From Hippopus hippopus (taxonomy: Eukaryota; Mollusca; Bivalvia; Cardiida; Cardiidae): 64,000 bases of DNA. The position numbers and the translations under genes were made by a program. This document shows positions 12,501 to 27,500 of the stretch, one piece after another; within the stretch, counting starts at the first letter, position 1; every line of letters starts with the position of its first letter. The notes under the pieces were generated by a model. It searched no databases, was not told where the DNA came from, and worked only from the letters and a program-made list of their open reading frames with translations. The stretch covers positions 62,699,416-62,763,415 of the forward strand of contig OX328102.1 in NCBI GenBank assembly GCA_946811185.2, given 5' to 3'.

Positions 12501-15500
12501 AGCTTAAAGTTTACTTTTTTTTGAGCTAATCCTTTGTGAGTTAACAATGTTTCATAAATAAATCAATGATCTATTTTCCCATCATAAAATTTCTTATGAA
12601 CATGAAAGTTTGCAACAAATGCATAGCTGAAATACAAACTGTACCTGGCAGGATTTGAACCTGTGCGGAAGAGATCCTAGTTTTTCGAGGTTTACACGAC
12701 CAACACCATAACCTCTGAGCTAAGAGATTTCTCTCCAACACAGTTGTTAGGTATTGATTTTATACGGGATGAAGCTATGCAGTAAGGAAGGAGTGATCTC
12801 CCATAACAAATTCAAGCAACCATAGCATATAAAAAATTCAACTCTAAATTTTTTCATAATCAAAATAAAAACAAAACATCAAAAACTATTCCAACAACAA
12901 TGAAAAATAAATATTTCAAAAAGTGAAGTTAGATTAACTTCTATAACCATATATATACCTACCATCTGCACCTGTCCTTGACATTTTGACAACAGGCTTC
13001 TTTTTCCCTGCAGTATCCCCCAAGAGTTTCACACTGGCTGGGGTCATTCCAGCCTTAGATATGGTGCTTATTGTCAACTGTTTTAACACCCCTCCTTCTG
13101 GAATACTGGAAAACAAGAGATGTCAGTCAGAAATTGTAATCTTTTTCATTTGGCTGACTCTTTACCAGAAGACAGAATTTTACAATTGTCTTGTTGAACT
13201 CTTTACCAAATGATAAAATATTAGACTAGTCCAAATTTAAAGTACTGTATTTATGACAAATCTTACTCTATTAATGGAATTTCTATGTGAAAGAGCAGAA
13301 AACGTTGTGGGAAATGGAGAAAATGCTGGCTACCATCATTTTCTTCTTTTCCCAAAATGTTTCAAAAGTTTCGTTCTTCAGAGTTGTTAAAACTCGGGAT
13401 TATGTGGTAAAGGTTTAACATTTTTCCAAACAACAAAATTTTGGACTGGACCGTATCAGGGATCTTATATGCGATCCCTGACCGTATTGAAAGCATCTGC
13501 AGGTGACGATTCAAATGTGACTCAAACAATTTTGTTTTTGATAGGATAGAAAACATTTTGGGAAAACAGAAAATGCTGATGACCAGCATTTTCTGCTTTT
13601 CCCAGAATGTTTTCTATCTGCTTCTTTCTCAAGGTTGTTAAAACTCTGGATTGTGTAGTAAAGTGTTAAAAGCAGCTAGATATTTTATCTGGATATTATC
13701 AATGTCACCTGCAACAAATCTAACTGACTTCAATTAATAACAGAATCTATGAAATGGTTCCAAAAGATCACTGATATTTAGTCAAAAGCCATCCCGGTCA
13801 AACAGCAATTTTGTCCAGAAAACATCACAAGATTTCAATACAAGACCATTACATGAGTGCACCAATGATTGGCTGCAGTTGCTTGATTTTAAGTTGAAAA
13901 AGGGGCATAATTATGTTAAAATACTTTCATGGTTATCTACACTTGTTGTACATGTTCAGCTTTTGATAGTTAATAATTTGTTCGAGTTTGAAGCAAATAT
14001 CTGTAGTAATAACAGAGATATTATGAAATGTCAAAGTTTTTGCATGACGACCAATACACAGAAGACAATGAAGACGCCAGGGCTAAAATGATACCTCAAC
14101 TTTTCCTTCAAAAACAGTGGAGCTAAAAATGCAAAATTTTGCCAAACAAAGTCCTCAGTAAAATTTTCTCATATTACAAGTGTCCATAATATAGGTTTAA
14201 AGGATGATCTTAGAAAATATTGCTTTCAGACCCGCCCTGCTGATACAGTACTCCCTCTCCTACATGTATAAAATAGCTCTATATAACTCACATCACATCC
14301 TCTATTGAAGGCAGTACAGGAATTGTTCTAGCCAGGGAGACAAACAGGTGTGCCTGTACCACTGACAGGTGACATGTCATGTGGGGTCCATACAGCATGC
14401 TCAAGTTAGAGGACAGTCGTTTGTCCAACACATTCTCCAAAACCTGAAGCAATAAATTTGCTATTATTTCACACCTAATTTTTAACAGCAGATGAATAGA
14501 GGACAATCAACTGCTTGTGTGTGATATTAAAAATCTGTCACTAGAATGTGGTGTTATGACGTTGGAAAAATGAGTCTGAAGGACAAGTTTTTTAACCACA
14601 TCAAACCCCATTCGAGTGACCAATTTTCAATATCACACACAACCAGTTGTTTGTCCTATTTATTATATTCCTAATTCACCCTTTTTTGATGATACCATAT
14701 TTATCATCACTAGGGTGTTATTCACTGTAAAATCCCTGTAATTAACTGATAGGAATATGATAATTTTTTTTTTATTAATCTGTATCAAACTCTCCTAATT
14801 GCAGTCTGCTAATGATCTTTGGCAGCTATCTGTTTATAACTTCTGTTATTCATTTTTGACAACATAATGTCTGAATGACAGGATAGGAAAAAATGAACGG
14901 ACAGGAACCTGGGCTACTCATATCAGGTGTTATTGTTATGTCATGTTGTGTGCATATAAAAAAAGCATGTTACTGATGGAAATTCTGAAATTGTAAATTC
15001 ATGACAACAAAAATATCACTATTATAATTGGCATCATCCTTTCTAAAACAACAAAATTTACACAGTTTGAAACAGAATTCTGCTTACAGCAACTATGAAA
15101 TTGGCTCAAATGAGCAGACAGTTTTTTGATACCCCAGAAAATATTTTCAGAAAAGGACAAATTTCTTGTAATAAGCAATTCCTCTTTGTCCTTCAATGTT
15201 TTCAAAAGATTTCTTCCTCAGGCTTGTTAAAACACCTTCAAAATCTCTCCTTTTCCTGTGATGTTTAAAAAAGTTTTTTCCTCAGGGTTTTTCAAACACA
15301 AAATCATTTGGTCAAAGCTTAACTCTTTACCAAACTACAAATTTTTTTAGACTAGTTGAAATTGCAAGCATTTGCAGATGACAAATGGAATGATAAGTTT
15401 TGTCTGTGATAAGGAAAAAAACATAGTGGGAAAAGAAGAAAATGCTGCTTACCAGCATTTTCTCCTTTTCCACGATGTTTTCAAAAGCCTTTTTCCTCAG

Positions 15501-18500
15501 CATCATTGTGATTAATTGTATCGTGGAGTTTAACGCCGTTTTAACAGCCTAGGTCATTCCATAGTGGTCAGTGCACCTACACAAGTGTTTCTCATACCGG
15601 TACTGACAAAACTTTCTTTCCAAGTTACTGACTACTTTTCTCACATGCAACAGAGGTGATAGGCGAAAAATTGCCAGAAAGAAACTTTGCCTCAACTTGG
15701 TATCGAACTCGCTACCACCACATCATGAATCAGATACTCTTACCACTGAGCTACTGGTACGGCCTCAGCGCCATTAAATCTTGTGATTATTTGGTAAAGG
15801 GACAAACAAGACCTACCTTCAAGTTCACAGGCTCTGTAATAGGTTTACTTGTATCAAATCTAACTGGTATAATCCTGGACTCCACTTGTCGGAAACTGCT
15901 GTCTCCTGTGTGCGGCAACCTTTCTCCGTGTAACAACCTCTGCAACACTTGAAATGCTTCCGTATATAGTCCAAGGTCAGCCAGGACTCTACACTTGAGA
16001 ATTCTGCCGTCCACTGTACGTTGCAGGTCACGACATACGAAGGTTGTTAAATACTGGTTCAAGGTCAACAATGGAAGTACCTAAAAAATTGAAGAGTTAT
16101 GTAAGTCTTGTGATTAAAACTACTTTTAATGCTATTTCAATCATGTAATAGCAGCCAGTGAACCTAGTCATGCATTCCCAGAGTTTCTTTAACAAGCAAT
16201 ACAATACATCCTTTCCATGTCATTGGCTACTTTCCCACAAAAACAAAGAAGAAACTATGTTGACTGGTGAGAGAAAAATGATTTCTGTCCCAATGACTTA
16301 AAAACTAATCCATGAACAGGGTTTTGTATCAATATTTATATTATTTCATAGTAGGTAAGTAGTAGTAACACTTTTACCACATAATATAATTGAAAACTAT
16401 TGACAAATAAACACTATGCCATCAGAATCCTGGGTTAGAGTGATTCCTGGACATGCAGAAAATTTACCGAAAGAGAAAGTTTCAACACAGGTCAGCCTGT
16501 CTGCTTCTTTGACAGGTATATTACGGATGAAATATAGTCCAAAGAAACTTGCTTATAAGTTTTTGTTTGGAATCAAAAGATGATGAAATTTGCAGCTTTG
16601 TCACAATCACTAATTTTAACAGGTAATGTCATAAACAAAATTGAGTCAGCAATGTCTTAGAAATGAGGAGTATAATTACAGAGTGCTGACTAAATATGGC
16701 ACTATTTGCTAATCTCAGATAAGAAAATTTGTAATGGCTGTATTACACTGAAAACAAAGGTAATTATGGAAGGGGTGTGGAAATCCTACGTTTGACTCGG
16801 GAAAATTTGGCATCGAACAAGTGACTTTTTTCAATCTAATTGTCCGCAGACAAGTAGAAAATAGGGGAAAATTTTGAAACGAATATCTGTTGTAAACATT
16901 ATGCAGTGATATACAAATGTTCTCCCTTTTTGAATGATAAACAGCGGCTTGAGATGATCCCTGAATTCTGGAAACAGGAAATACACATTTGGTGTACCTC
17001 CCCCATTCATTGCATGCGACAGGGTCGGTATAATATGCGGCTGTTTTTGCACGTTGACTTTTTTGCTTCGGAAAAATATCTGAATACTTTAAGATCACCA
17101 CTGTGGACTAAAATATTTTCATTCTTATCATTTTAACACTGATTCAAAGATCTTTAACAACAATGTCGCACATGTGAATATTTTAAACAGCCTTTAATCT
17201 GATGATACGACTTCGTTGCGAACGGGCTGTGGTTTAGGCATTATCTCCTCTGCCTGAAACTATCCCGAATGGAAACAATTTGCAATTCAGTGATCAATTG
17301 ATGCGTAAAATCGGAGACAATGGATCGGGCTTTTTTTTTTTTTTTATTATTTTGCCAAATTTTTGAAGCAAATGGAATGTGAGAAGTATGAGACCTCGGA
17401 AGCATCTGGCGGCTCCAAACGTAAATGTAAAACATACCACGACCAGGAATATGACATACAAGATAGTGTCTTTTTAACGAGGCGTCGTTGAATGTTATTT
17501 AAAACTGTTTTGTTTTGGACAAGTAAGCCGCAGTGGCGGACAAGTGGACTTTTTTAATCTATTTGACCGTGGACAAGTAGAAATTTCAAAGATTTTCACA
17601 CCCCTGTATGGTACAAAAATAGTTATCGAACTCTTACAAAAAGGTTATGTTGTCCCCTGGCCAGTTCTTCTATAACCCATCTCAGAGCTGCCATAAGTTG
17701 TCTGCCATCGGCTCTGAATTTTTCAGATAAAATATCTACTCCTGGTATGAGATTGGTTACTTCACAGCCCTCTCCAACCTCGTACATAGCATAGTCCCTG
17801 TCAGCAAGTGGGTGGGGAAGTGAGGACCTAAATATTGCCTGACAAAACAAAACACCTTAATTTGTACGAGATGCATCAAGATTACTTTTTTCATTTCGTG
17901 GAAGTGTCCTTGGGCAAGACACTTCAGAGCTCTAGCCTAGTATTAGTGAAACCAGGAAATACATGAATACACATATGTGAGCTGTTGCCGCGATTTAACT
18001 GAAATACCAGTATTGTTGAAAGCGACATAAAAACACTATTCAATTTTCTTTTCAATACAAATGTGTTTACTTCTGCTGTATTGTTTATAATGCAAATATT
18101 CAAAACCTTGATTATAGAAAAAGTTTAAGATTATATTAATGAGGTCAGCTCTCATGCTGCAAAACAAAATCATATTGTACCCCCACCTCAGTGTATTTTG
18201 TCCATTTATTTTTTCTTAATTTGCTATAAGTGAACATTATCTTTTTCTTGTGATTAACTTTGTACCAAAACTCAAGATTTTTAGTTTGAAAACTTTTAAC
18301 AAGGAGAATCTAAATATGCTTCAAATAACAGAATTTAAATCTTAAAGGGTAAAAATTTTGTAGTTAAAGGAGAGAGTGCTGATAATCAATATTTTCTCTT
18401 TTGCCAACAGTATTTTAAAAAGCTTTACTTCTTAAAGTTGTTAAAACACAAGACTGTTTGGCAAAGGGTGAAATAGAAATATATTCTGCTTTTTTTTTTT

Positions 18501-21500
18501 AAATGCAGTGTCTAATAATGTCTTTTGGATACTGTCAATGTTGAAAAGAAACTTTAAAGTGTCTGTAATAAAACAGACCAAATCAAAACTTGGTTTTGTA
18601 ATTGGTTTTTGTGTCTTTTTTTAACCTTGAGATTTCAAATGAAAGGTAGCAGAGTTTTAGAATTTGGCCAGCTAAAGGACACTTCCGCAAAAAAAAAACC
18701 CCTGTGCCAGGTAAAAGTGACTTACCTTGAACAAGTAACCTGACAGGAAGCAACATTCTGTTCTCAAACCAAGATCCGATGTCAATACATACCTACAAGT
18801 TTTAAATTGAAATATATTGCCCTATTTGATATAAAATGCACTGAAAGATTCATACGCAATATTACTAAACTTACTTGAATTTAGGAAAAAACACATGTTA
18901 AAATGACACATTGCACAATTATTCAATTGTAAGGGAAAAGAAGGATACTTAGAAGAAATTATTGTGAGGAAAATCTTCCTTTAAACCATCTACCACACAA
19001 TTCCAGGTTTTAACCTGAAGAAGATGACCTTCGAAAGCATTGTGGGAAAAAGAGAAAATGCTGGTAATCAGCATTTTCTCACTATTTTTTCTATTCTTTC
19101 AGTGACACGTTCCATCTTTTGAGCCACACTTCAATTTTTCATCTGCAAATGCCTTCAATTTGGACATGTCTAAAATTTTGTTGTTTGGTAAAGAGTTTAG
19201 GCACCATTGAAAGATCTTACGAACATGAAAGTTCATGAGAAATGCATAGCTGAAATACAAATGGCACCTGGCGGAATTCGAACCTGTGCAGAAAAAGATC
19301 CTCGTTCTTCAAGGTTTAAAAGACCAACACCTTAACCCTTTACCACACGACAAAATTTTAGACTCAACCAAATTGAAACCATTTGCAGACGATAAATTAA
19401 ACATGACTCAAATGATGATTTCTGTCTTTAGAAGGGTAGAAAACATTGTGGAAAAAGGAGAAAATGCTGGTTACCAGCATTTTCTTCTTTTCCCACAATG
19501 TTTTTAAAAGGTTTCTTTCTCAGGGTCGTTAACACACGGGATTGTGTGGTAAAGAGTTAACCACTGAACTACAGAGAATTCTCCCTTTACGCAGTTGTCA
19601 GGTATTGATTTTATATGGGAAGAAGCTATGCAGTAAGGAAGGAGTGATCTCCTGTAATAAAGAAAACATGAATGGCTGACAAACATTAGCTCTTTTCCGC
19701 TCAATGTTACAAACAAATTGCTCCCCTTCCCACAAGAGTTTAACAACTTAAAAAACTCTATGAGCTTAAATGTCATAATTGTCAAGTAATGGATTCAAGT
19801 AATTTAAAGTAACAATAGCTGCAAAAAGTAAACAAAGCAGATGTTAAAATGCATTTAAATTTAAATCTTACCTTTTAAAAATATGGGAATTATTGTGAAG
19901 ACGACAATCTGTTATTGTACAGTCAGTCCAAGTGTTAATCGCTGGCAGAGAAATTAATTTCAAAACTAGGTTAAAAATCTACAAGGTCACTCTATGTTTT
20001 ATTTACTTTTTGCCTGATTCAAATTCATTTTTCTTCGAGTGACTAACACTTGGACCTACCACACAATAACAGATTGTCATCTTCACAACATTTTCTATAC
20101 TTTTAAATGGTATGATTTAAATTTAAATGCATCTTAACAACTGCATTGTGTTTTCAGCCACTATTGAGCCTTTAAGAAAAACAAAGCATATTTTCAAAAA
20201 CTGTAAGCAGTACATACTGAGCTATGTTTGAAGTAAGAACTCCCGCTAACAAACATCCCCATATTCCACAGCGTTTCACAAGCTCGGCCCCAATATCTTC
20301 CACATCTTTAAATATGTCCCTCCAGGTGTGTATGACATCTTCTCCGGCCAAAATGAGGTCAAGTGACTCCGCCCACCACTTGTATGCTGCTCGGACGTTT
20401 CCAGCATGGTAGTGTAAGTTGCCACTTTCATGCATGGCTTGAGCCGCTAGCTCTAATTCCTTTTTGGCCAAAAGCATTTCTGAAAAAGTAATGCAAAAAT
20501 GCAGCAATCACAATATTTAAAATCAGAAAAATGATCTCTTCTATTTAGAATTTGACAGAGTAGAATTTAGCTAATTTACTAACAAAGAAAACACTTTGGC
20601 TATAATGAACACATTTCCTGAATTTTATCTTATGCCCTAGATTCAGACTACATTCTTTAAACAAACTGACTGTGCTGCTTTACTAAGCAATCAAACATAT
20701 TAACAACCCAATGAAAGAAGGCTTTAACCATTGTGGGAAAAGGAAAGAAAGTCTAAAATGTTTTCTTCCCCTTCATAGACAAATTTCATTTTAGCTGCCA
20801 CACTAATGCTTTATCAAACAACCCCAAGCTCTAATGACCCTGAGGAAGAAGCCTTTTGAAAACATTGTGGAAAAAGAAGAAAATGCAGATAACCAGCATT
20901 TTCTCCTTTTCCCGCAATGTTTTCTACAGTTTCAAAAGATGAAATCATTACTTGGGCCACATTAAATATCTCATCTACAAATGTTTTCAATTTGGACATG
21001 TGTAAAACTTTGTCGTTCTGTAATGACTTAAAGTTGTTGTCTGTAAATGTTTTCCATTAACACAAGCATAAAATTTCTTGCTGGAAAAAAAAGTAAACAC
21101 TTCAATTTGCTTTCAATAAGCAATTTTTCCTTTGATATCTGCATAAATACCATAATTCTTTCTCAAAATTTTTCCAGGTAAGAAATTTCCAAAAGTTATG
21201 TTTAAATTATAATACAATACCTATAGTTTTTTCATAAGAAGAGATCACAGTCCCTATCTGGGATCTTGGTATAGGGGCTGTTTGCACATCCGAAGGGTCT
21301 TCATATTCCTCTCTACTAATATCTAGAGGCATGGTTGGCTGGGGCCTGGCTGTGTTGGGTATAAAATCTACCCTTGATGGTACACGACTAAGAGAACCTT
21401 CAGCCACTAAAAAGAATATAAAAATTAAGGTACTACATTAACAGAACTTCATATTATTCAACTTCATATTTTAATATACATGTTAGTTATCTCTATACCA

Positions 21501-24500
21501 AATGACAAAAATCCAGACCAACAAAGCCTTAAACCATTAGCAGAAAACAAATAAAATATTACTCAAAAGATGGGTTTGTCTAAAATAGAATAAAAAAACA
21601 TTTTGGGAAAAGAAAAAAGTACAGGTTACCAGCACTTTCTCCTTTTCCAACAAATTTTTCAAAAGCTGTCTTTCTCAGGGTGGTTAAAATGTGGAACTGT
21701 GTAGTAAAGGATGAATAAGAGGGAAATTTTCAAATAGGTTAAAAGCAAGAGATTTCAATTGTTGTTTAGTTGATTGGCAAAATATAGTAACCAGTTTACA
21801 ACTATTTTGTGTATACTTTTAAAGACAAATCCTAACTGCCAGAGAGAAAAAATGCTGTAAAAATTTGTTAGTTACATGGTTCAAAATTTGGTCAGCTGTG
21901 TAAGCATAGATAAATACCAATATACATGTATATGGTATAAAGAATAAATACAAATATTGGAAATCTTTGATTTAACACCAGAAACATCACAATTGTGATT
22001 TCTTTAATGGCCCCAAGAAAATGAAAAATCAGTCGTAATGTTTGCAACCGTGCAACCACAAGGGGCAACACTGACATGAAGATAGAGGAGTGATTACAAT
22101 TTGATCAAATAAAAATGAAATGGGTTAAAAACTGGCTGAAAACTAGAGCTGTCACTGAATGTGACTTAATACCCCCGCCAGCGCTTTGACAGAAACAGGC
22201 AATTACTACTATTTTGTACACAGACGGACACAGACGGATACACAGACAGACACACGGACAGACAGGCTGATTCCAGTATACCCCCCGAAAACATTCGTTT
22301 TGCGGGGGTATAATAAGTACAGATGTATCTTTAAATATTTCATACACTAATGACAAAGAGATTGGCTCAAACAATAAGATCTTCATGTGCTAAGCAAAGC
22401 TGATGTTGCTTGTGTAGGCAGTGTCTATGAAAGATCATCCTACTTCTGAACACACCAGAAGCTTTTGTGGAAACGTGCAGTCTGATCTCTGATCTACACT
22501 GTCCACTACTTTGCTTTAGATTAAGGCTAAACTGTCTCTTCATCCTGCAGTAGAACTATATTTATAGCCAATGAAAAAGAGTAAATCATTTTACTTGGTA
22601 GGGAAAGAGATAAGGCTTTACCACAGAATCTTGAGTTTTTAAGACCCCAGCATAGAAGGCTTTGGAAAACATTGTGGGAAAAGGAGAAAATGCTGGTAAC
22701 CAGCATTTTCTCCTTTTCCCATAATGCTTTCTATTTTATCAGAGAACTTAAGCTCATTTGTATTAATACTGAATTTTTGTTTGCAGACGTTTTTAATTTT
22801 GAAGACTTTAAAATCTGTCATATGGGAAACGGTTAAAGGGTAGGAGAATTTTACTCACTGTTTTGTTGATTGGCTAAATACAGTAACATTAGCTTTCTAC
22901 TATGTTGCAGAGCTCTAGATGTATACTGTGTTTTATCAAAGGTTTCATACAGCACTGACAGACTCTGGGGCACATCTAGTGGCACAGAAATGTTCTTCAA
23001 AGCATCCTTGCTGGTATACAATCCATGACCTAGGGGATCTATGCCTGCTCCCAGGGCAACTGTGGGTGGGTTGTTCTTGTCCATGACAATCTCTAACTGC
23101 TGTGTGAGGTAAGTTTTGGCAGTGATTACAGTGTTTAATTTGTACATCAGTTGTTGGTAGTGTGGCTGGGGTGGGGCCTTGCCCCCTAGTTCTTGGATTC
23201 CCAGGGTCAAACGTCGTTGTGCTTGGACAAGTAATGGAATCACTTGCTCAGAGTATCTGTCACTGTCAAACAGATAAAAGGAAACTAGTTTAAAGTAGCC
23301 ATTGACTAAAGGATTAGGTAGAAACTTTTGATATTTTCTGCGGTCTAGGTCTTTCTAGAATTATATTTATCACATAACTCACCTTGTTTTCCTTGTAAGA
23401 CAACAATTGCAAACTTTCTTGTCTTACACACATGTGAGATAAGAAAATAGTGCTGTATTTGGTCAATGCACTGTAATTATACGCCTCATTTCTAAAACAT
23501 TACAGACCACACAATTCCGAGTTTTAACGACCCTTGGGAAGAAGTTTCTTGAAAACATTGTGGGAAAAAGATACAGGATAAAATGCTAGTAGCCAGCATT
23601 TTCTCCTCTTCTGACAATGTTTTCTACCCTTTTAGTCAGATTTCATCAATTAAGCCATATTTAATTTGTCATCTGCATTAGCTTTGAATTTAGACAAGCA
23701 TAACATTTTGTCATTCGGTAAAGAGTTCATCTTTCATCCACAGAGCCTACTTGAATAGAATATACAGGCTCACTTCATGAAAATATCGTTGTTAAAAAAA
23801 AAAAAAATGAAAAAAAAAAAAAAAAAAAACAAGATATTATCATAATATACCTCCGATTTTAACTCTGTACCAAATGACAAAATTTAATGCTTGTCCAAAC
23901 TGAAGCATTTGCAAAATAAACATGGCTGAAAAATTGAAATTTGTTTTGGGAAGGGTAGAAAACATTGTCCATGTTTCCTACCCTATTACCCCTTAACTTC
24001 GTGACAAAATTTTACACTAGTCCAAACTGTAAGCTTTTGCAGACGACAAATTAAATGTGATTCAAATGATGTAATTTGTCTTTGATAGGGTAGAAAACAT
24101 TGAGGGAAAAGGAGAAAATGCTGGTTACCAGCATTTTCTCCTTTTCCTACAATGTTTTCAAAAGGCTCCTTCCTCACGGTTGTTAAAGCTCGGAATTGTG
24201 TGATAAAGGACAAATCCCACTAGTTGTGTATCATTTACTATTTTATCCGCAAATGCTTTCAATTTTAACATGTCTACAATTTTGTCCTTTGGTAAAGAGT
24301 TGAACAAGGTAGTAAATATATATTTTATGTAAGTACAGCAAAAATATAACTTACTTTGTCAATGCGTTAAACCTCAGAGCTATGTCAACAAGTTTCTCCC
24401 ATTTTTCCTCATAGTACAACATTTCCAACACACGCAGAACCAGTCGTTTGATCCAGCGAAAATCCACCACAGACTGGTCATCCAACAATTTCTCGAATTT

Positions 24501-27500
24501 CAGACTGGCTCCGCCTCCCTCATTTACAACTGTTCCGGACCAAGAATCAAAGTACTCCCCTAGTTTCTTGCCTTTTGCTTTGGCCTTGTTTGAATAGAAA
24601 TTAAACTGTGATTACTCCATTAGATGAAAGCTAATTTTTGATAAACAAATACATTGACAGTAAACTTATAATGATGACATGTAACTTGAGGAAAAGTGAA
24701 AGTGTATAAAAAGGAAAATTATTTTTATATTGCATTCCATCCATTCATAAGATTTTCAGTATTGAGTGATTTGACTTAAATACATACAAAAGTCCAACAA
24801 ATATAGTAACTTCTCTGCTTTTATCATTTAGTAAATCATGGTTTTTCACAAATATAACTGTCAACAAGATTTCCATGCTGTGTAAGAAATGTAAGCACGC
24901 AATCAGTTTCTAACTAACCTTGGCAGCTTGAGCTTGAAGGTCAACCTGTAACTGGGTCATCATGTCAAGGACACAGTCTGCTGCTATGTGGAAGGGTTTC
25001 CATGCCACTGACCTAATTTCATCAATGGTTAACAGACCATTGTCATCCTCACCAAGCAGTGGAGTGTAAGCTCTCAGTAAAGCTGTATGTGCACAGTTCC
25101 ACAGAGCTTTGGCTGAATTCTCCAACAAGGTCCAATATTGTCCTCTGTGTGCAAGTACCTGAGAAAAAATGATCATGCTATCATGAAGCATTAAGAATTA
25201 TCCAACTTTTTAAAAAAGTCATGCTCTGGCAAAGTGGGACTTAACCCTTTAACAAACTTTAACCCTTTACCTGTCCAAATTGAAAGCATTTGCAGATGAC
25301 AAAATAAATTGGCTCAATGATTGAAATTTGTTTTTGTATGGGTAGAAAACATCAGCATTTTCTCCTTTTTCCTACTATGTTTTCAAAAGCTGTCTTCTTC
25401 AGGGTTGTTAAAAGTTGTGATTGTTTGGTAAAGAGTTAATGCATTTCTGTAATTCAGTATCAAGTATTAAAACACATATTTAACCCTTTACCAAACGACA
25501 AAGTTTAAGACTGGTCCAAATTGAAAGCACTTGCAGACGACAAAATAAACGTAACTCAAAAATTGAAATTTGTTTCCAGCGGAGTAGAAAACATTGTGGG
25601 AAAAGGGAGAAAATGCTGGTTACCAGCATTTTCTCCTTTTCCCACAATGTTTTCAAAAGGCTTCTATCTCAGGGTCGTAAAAAACCAGGGATTGTTTGGT
25701 AAAGGGTTAAGGATCCATAAAAGTCATTTTGTCTTACAATCGGCTGACTTTGGTCGATACTTTATGCAGATGCATTAAACCCCTTTTTCACAGAGCATGG
25801 CTTACATGCATTATACAGTTCAGCATGTGAATAACTTGTATTAAGCAGTCACCTGTATTGACCAATTATCACATCAGATTCCCGAATTCTAGTTCTGAAT
25901 GTGAAAATATCTGTGCTAACCCCCAAGAGCACTAAATAAACTGACATTCTCACTCTTAAAACAAGCTTAGGTTAGTTAGATAAAAATTATTTTACATTGA
26001 TTGAGAAACCAGTTTCTTACAACTTATACTAATCTCTCTTAATTCTGCTTCCTGGAAACTACACCAGTACTCGCACCAAATGTGTGGGCCAATGAATGGT
26101 CCCATAGTTGACACCCGCTGATGGGAATCAAACTTGGGACCTTATGGTTTTGAGGCTGACGCTCTACCTCACAACCAGGTTTGACTGCAGTTGTTTAAAC
26201 ACCCTTTTCCTTGAATTATGAAACACCATGCTGATTCTTCAATTAACAACGAGCCCATGGTAAAATGCTCCAAACTCTTTACCACACAGTCTTGAGTTTT
26301 AACAACCCCAAAGACGAACACTTTTGAAAACATTGTGGGAAAAGGAGAAAATGCTCGTAACCAGCATTTTCTCCTTTTCTCACAATGTTTTCCATTCTAT
26401 AAAAAGACAAAAATCATCACTTGAGATTCTTTATTTTGTCGTCTGCAAGTGCTTTCAATTTGGTTGAGTACAAAATTTTGTCATTTGGTAAAGAGGTAAA
26501 AGGCAAGTACTTTATTACTAATAGTAGAACTGAAGGAAACCTACTATGGCCTTTCTGAAGTATGTAAATGCTTTATTCATGGCATTCAAAGTATCTTGTG
26601 CTGTAAGAAGTTTCCTCTCAGCTTGTTGCTCAAGAACTTTCTGAGCTTGAATTCTGGCAGTGCTTAAGTCCGACCTGTATGTGCGGGGCGTGTCTTCTAC
26701 AATGGGTGGTTCTGTAAACATTGGAGGCGGTGCTACACCTGTAACACAAAAAGTTTATTAACTCTATATCTCTATGAATAAGATTTGGTACAAACAACTT
26801 GAAATATTGTTGGACTAGAGCACTTGCTTGTAACATGTACTAACTATTCCTTTTCCAACACAGGTATTTCCTTTAAATACTAGTATTTAATTTGTAGTAG
26901 TTTCTGGTAGCTCAAAAATAACCAAAATACAGCATTGGGTTACATACAACAGGGGCAATAAATGCCTATAATTAACATTTCTTCATCAATTTCACAACTA
27001 TGATACTTAAATTTGGAAGAGTATAAATTGCAAAATTGCTACACTATTTTTCTTTTTCTTTAACTTTTTACCATGCGACAAAATATTCAACTTGACCAAA
27101 TTGAAAGCATTTGCAGACGACAATTTAAATGTGGCTGAAATAATGGAATTTGTGTTTACATTGTGGGAAAAGGAGAAAATGCTGGTTAGTAACCAGCATT
27201 TTCTCCTTTTCCCACAATGTTTTCAAAAGCTGTCTTCTTCAGGGTCGTTAAAACTAGGGATTGGGTGGTAAACCCATACCACACAACAAAATTTTGGGAC
27301 CTGTCCACATTGAACACATTTGCAGATTACAAAATAATTGTGACTCACAATATGCAATCTGTCTATCATAGGGTAGAAAACATTGTTGGAAAAGGATAAA
27401 ATGCTGGTTACCAGTTTATAATGTTATCCACAGTGTATGTATATTTGGAGAGTCAAGTGTCAAAGATATTGATTTATGAAGTAATTCGAATTATGTAAAT

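Noticed and set aside
15656..15952. Plus-strand frame and shifted minus frame around 15.8-16.0 kb
   Set aside because: Both overlap the clear exon 15,817-16,080 in other frames and lack splice support.
16715..17101. Possible 128-residue gene in the 16.8-17.6 kb segment
   Set aside because: Three overlapping frames are open, none resembles a known protein, and the segment looks like a mobile element or plain intron.
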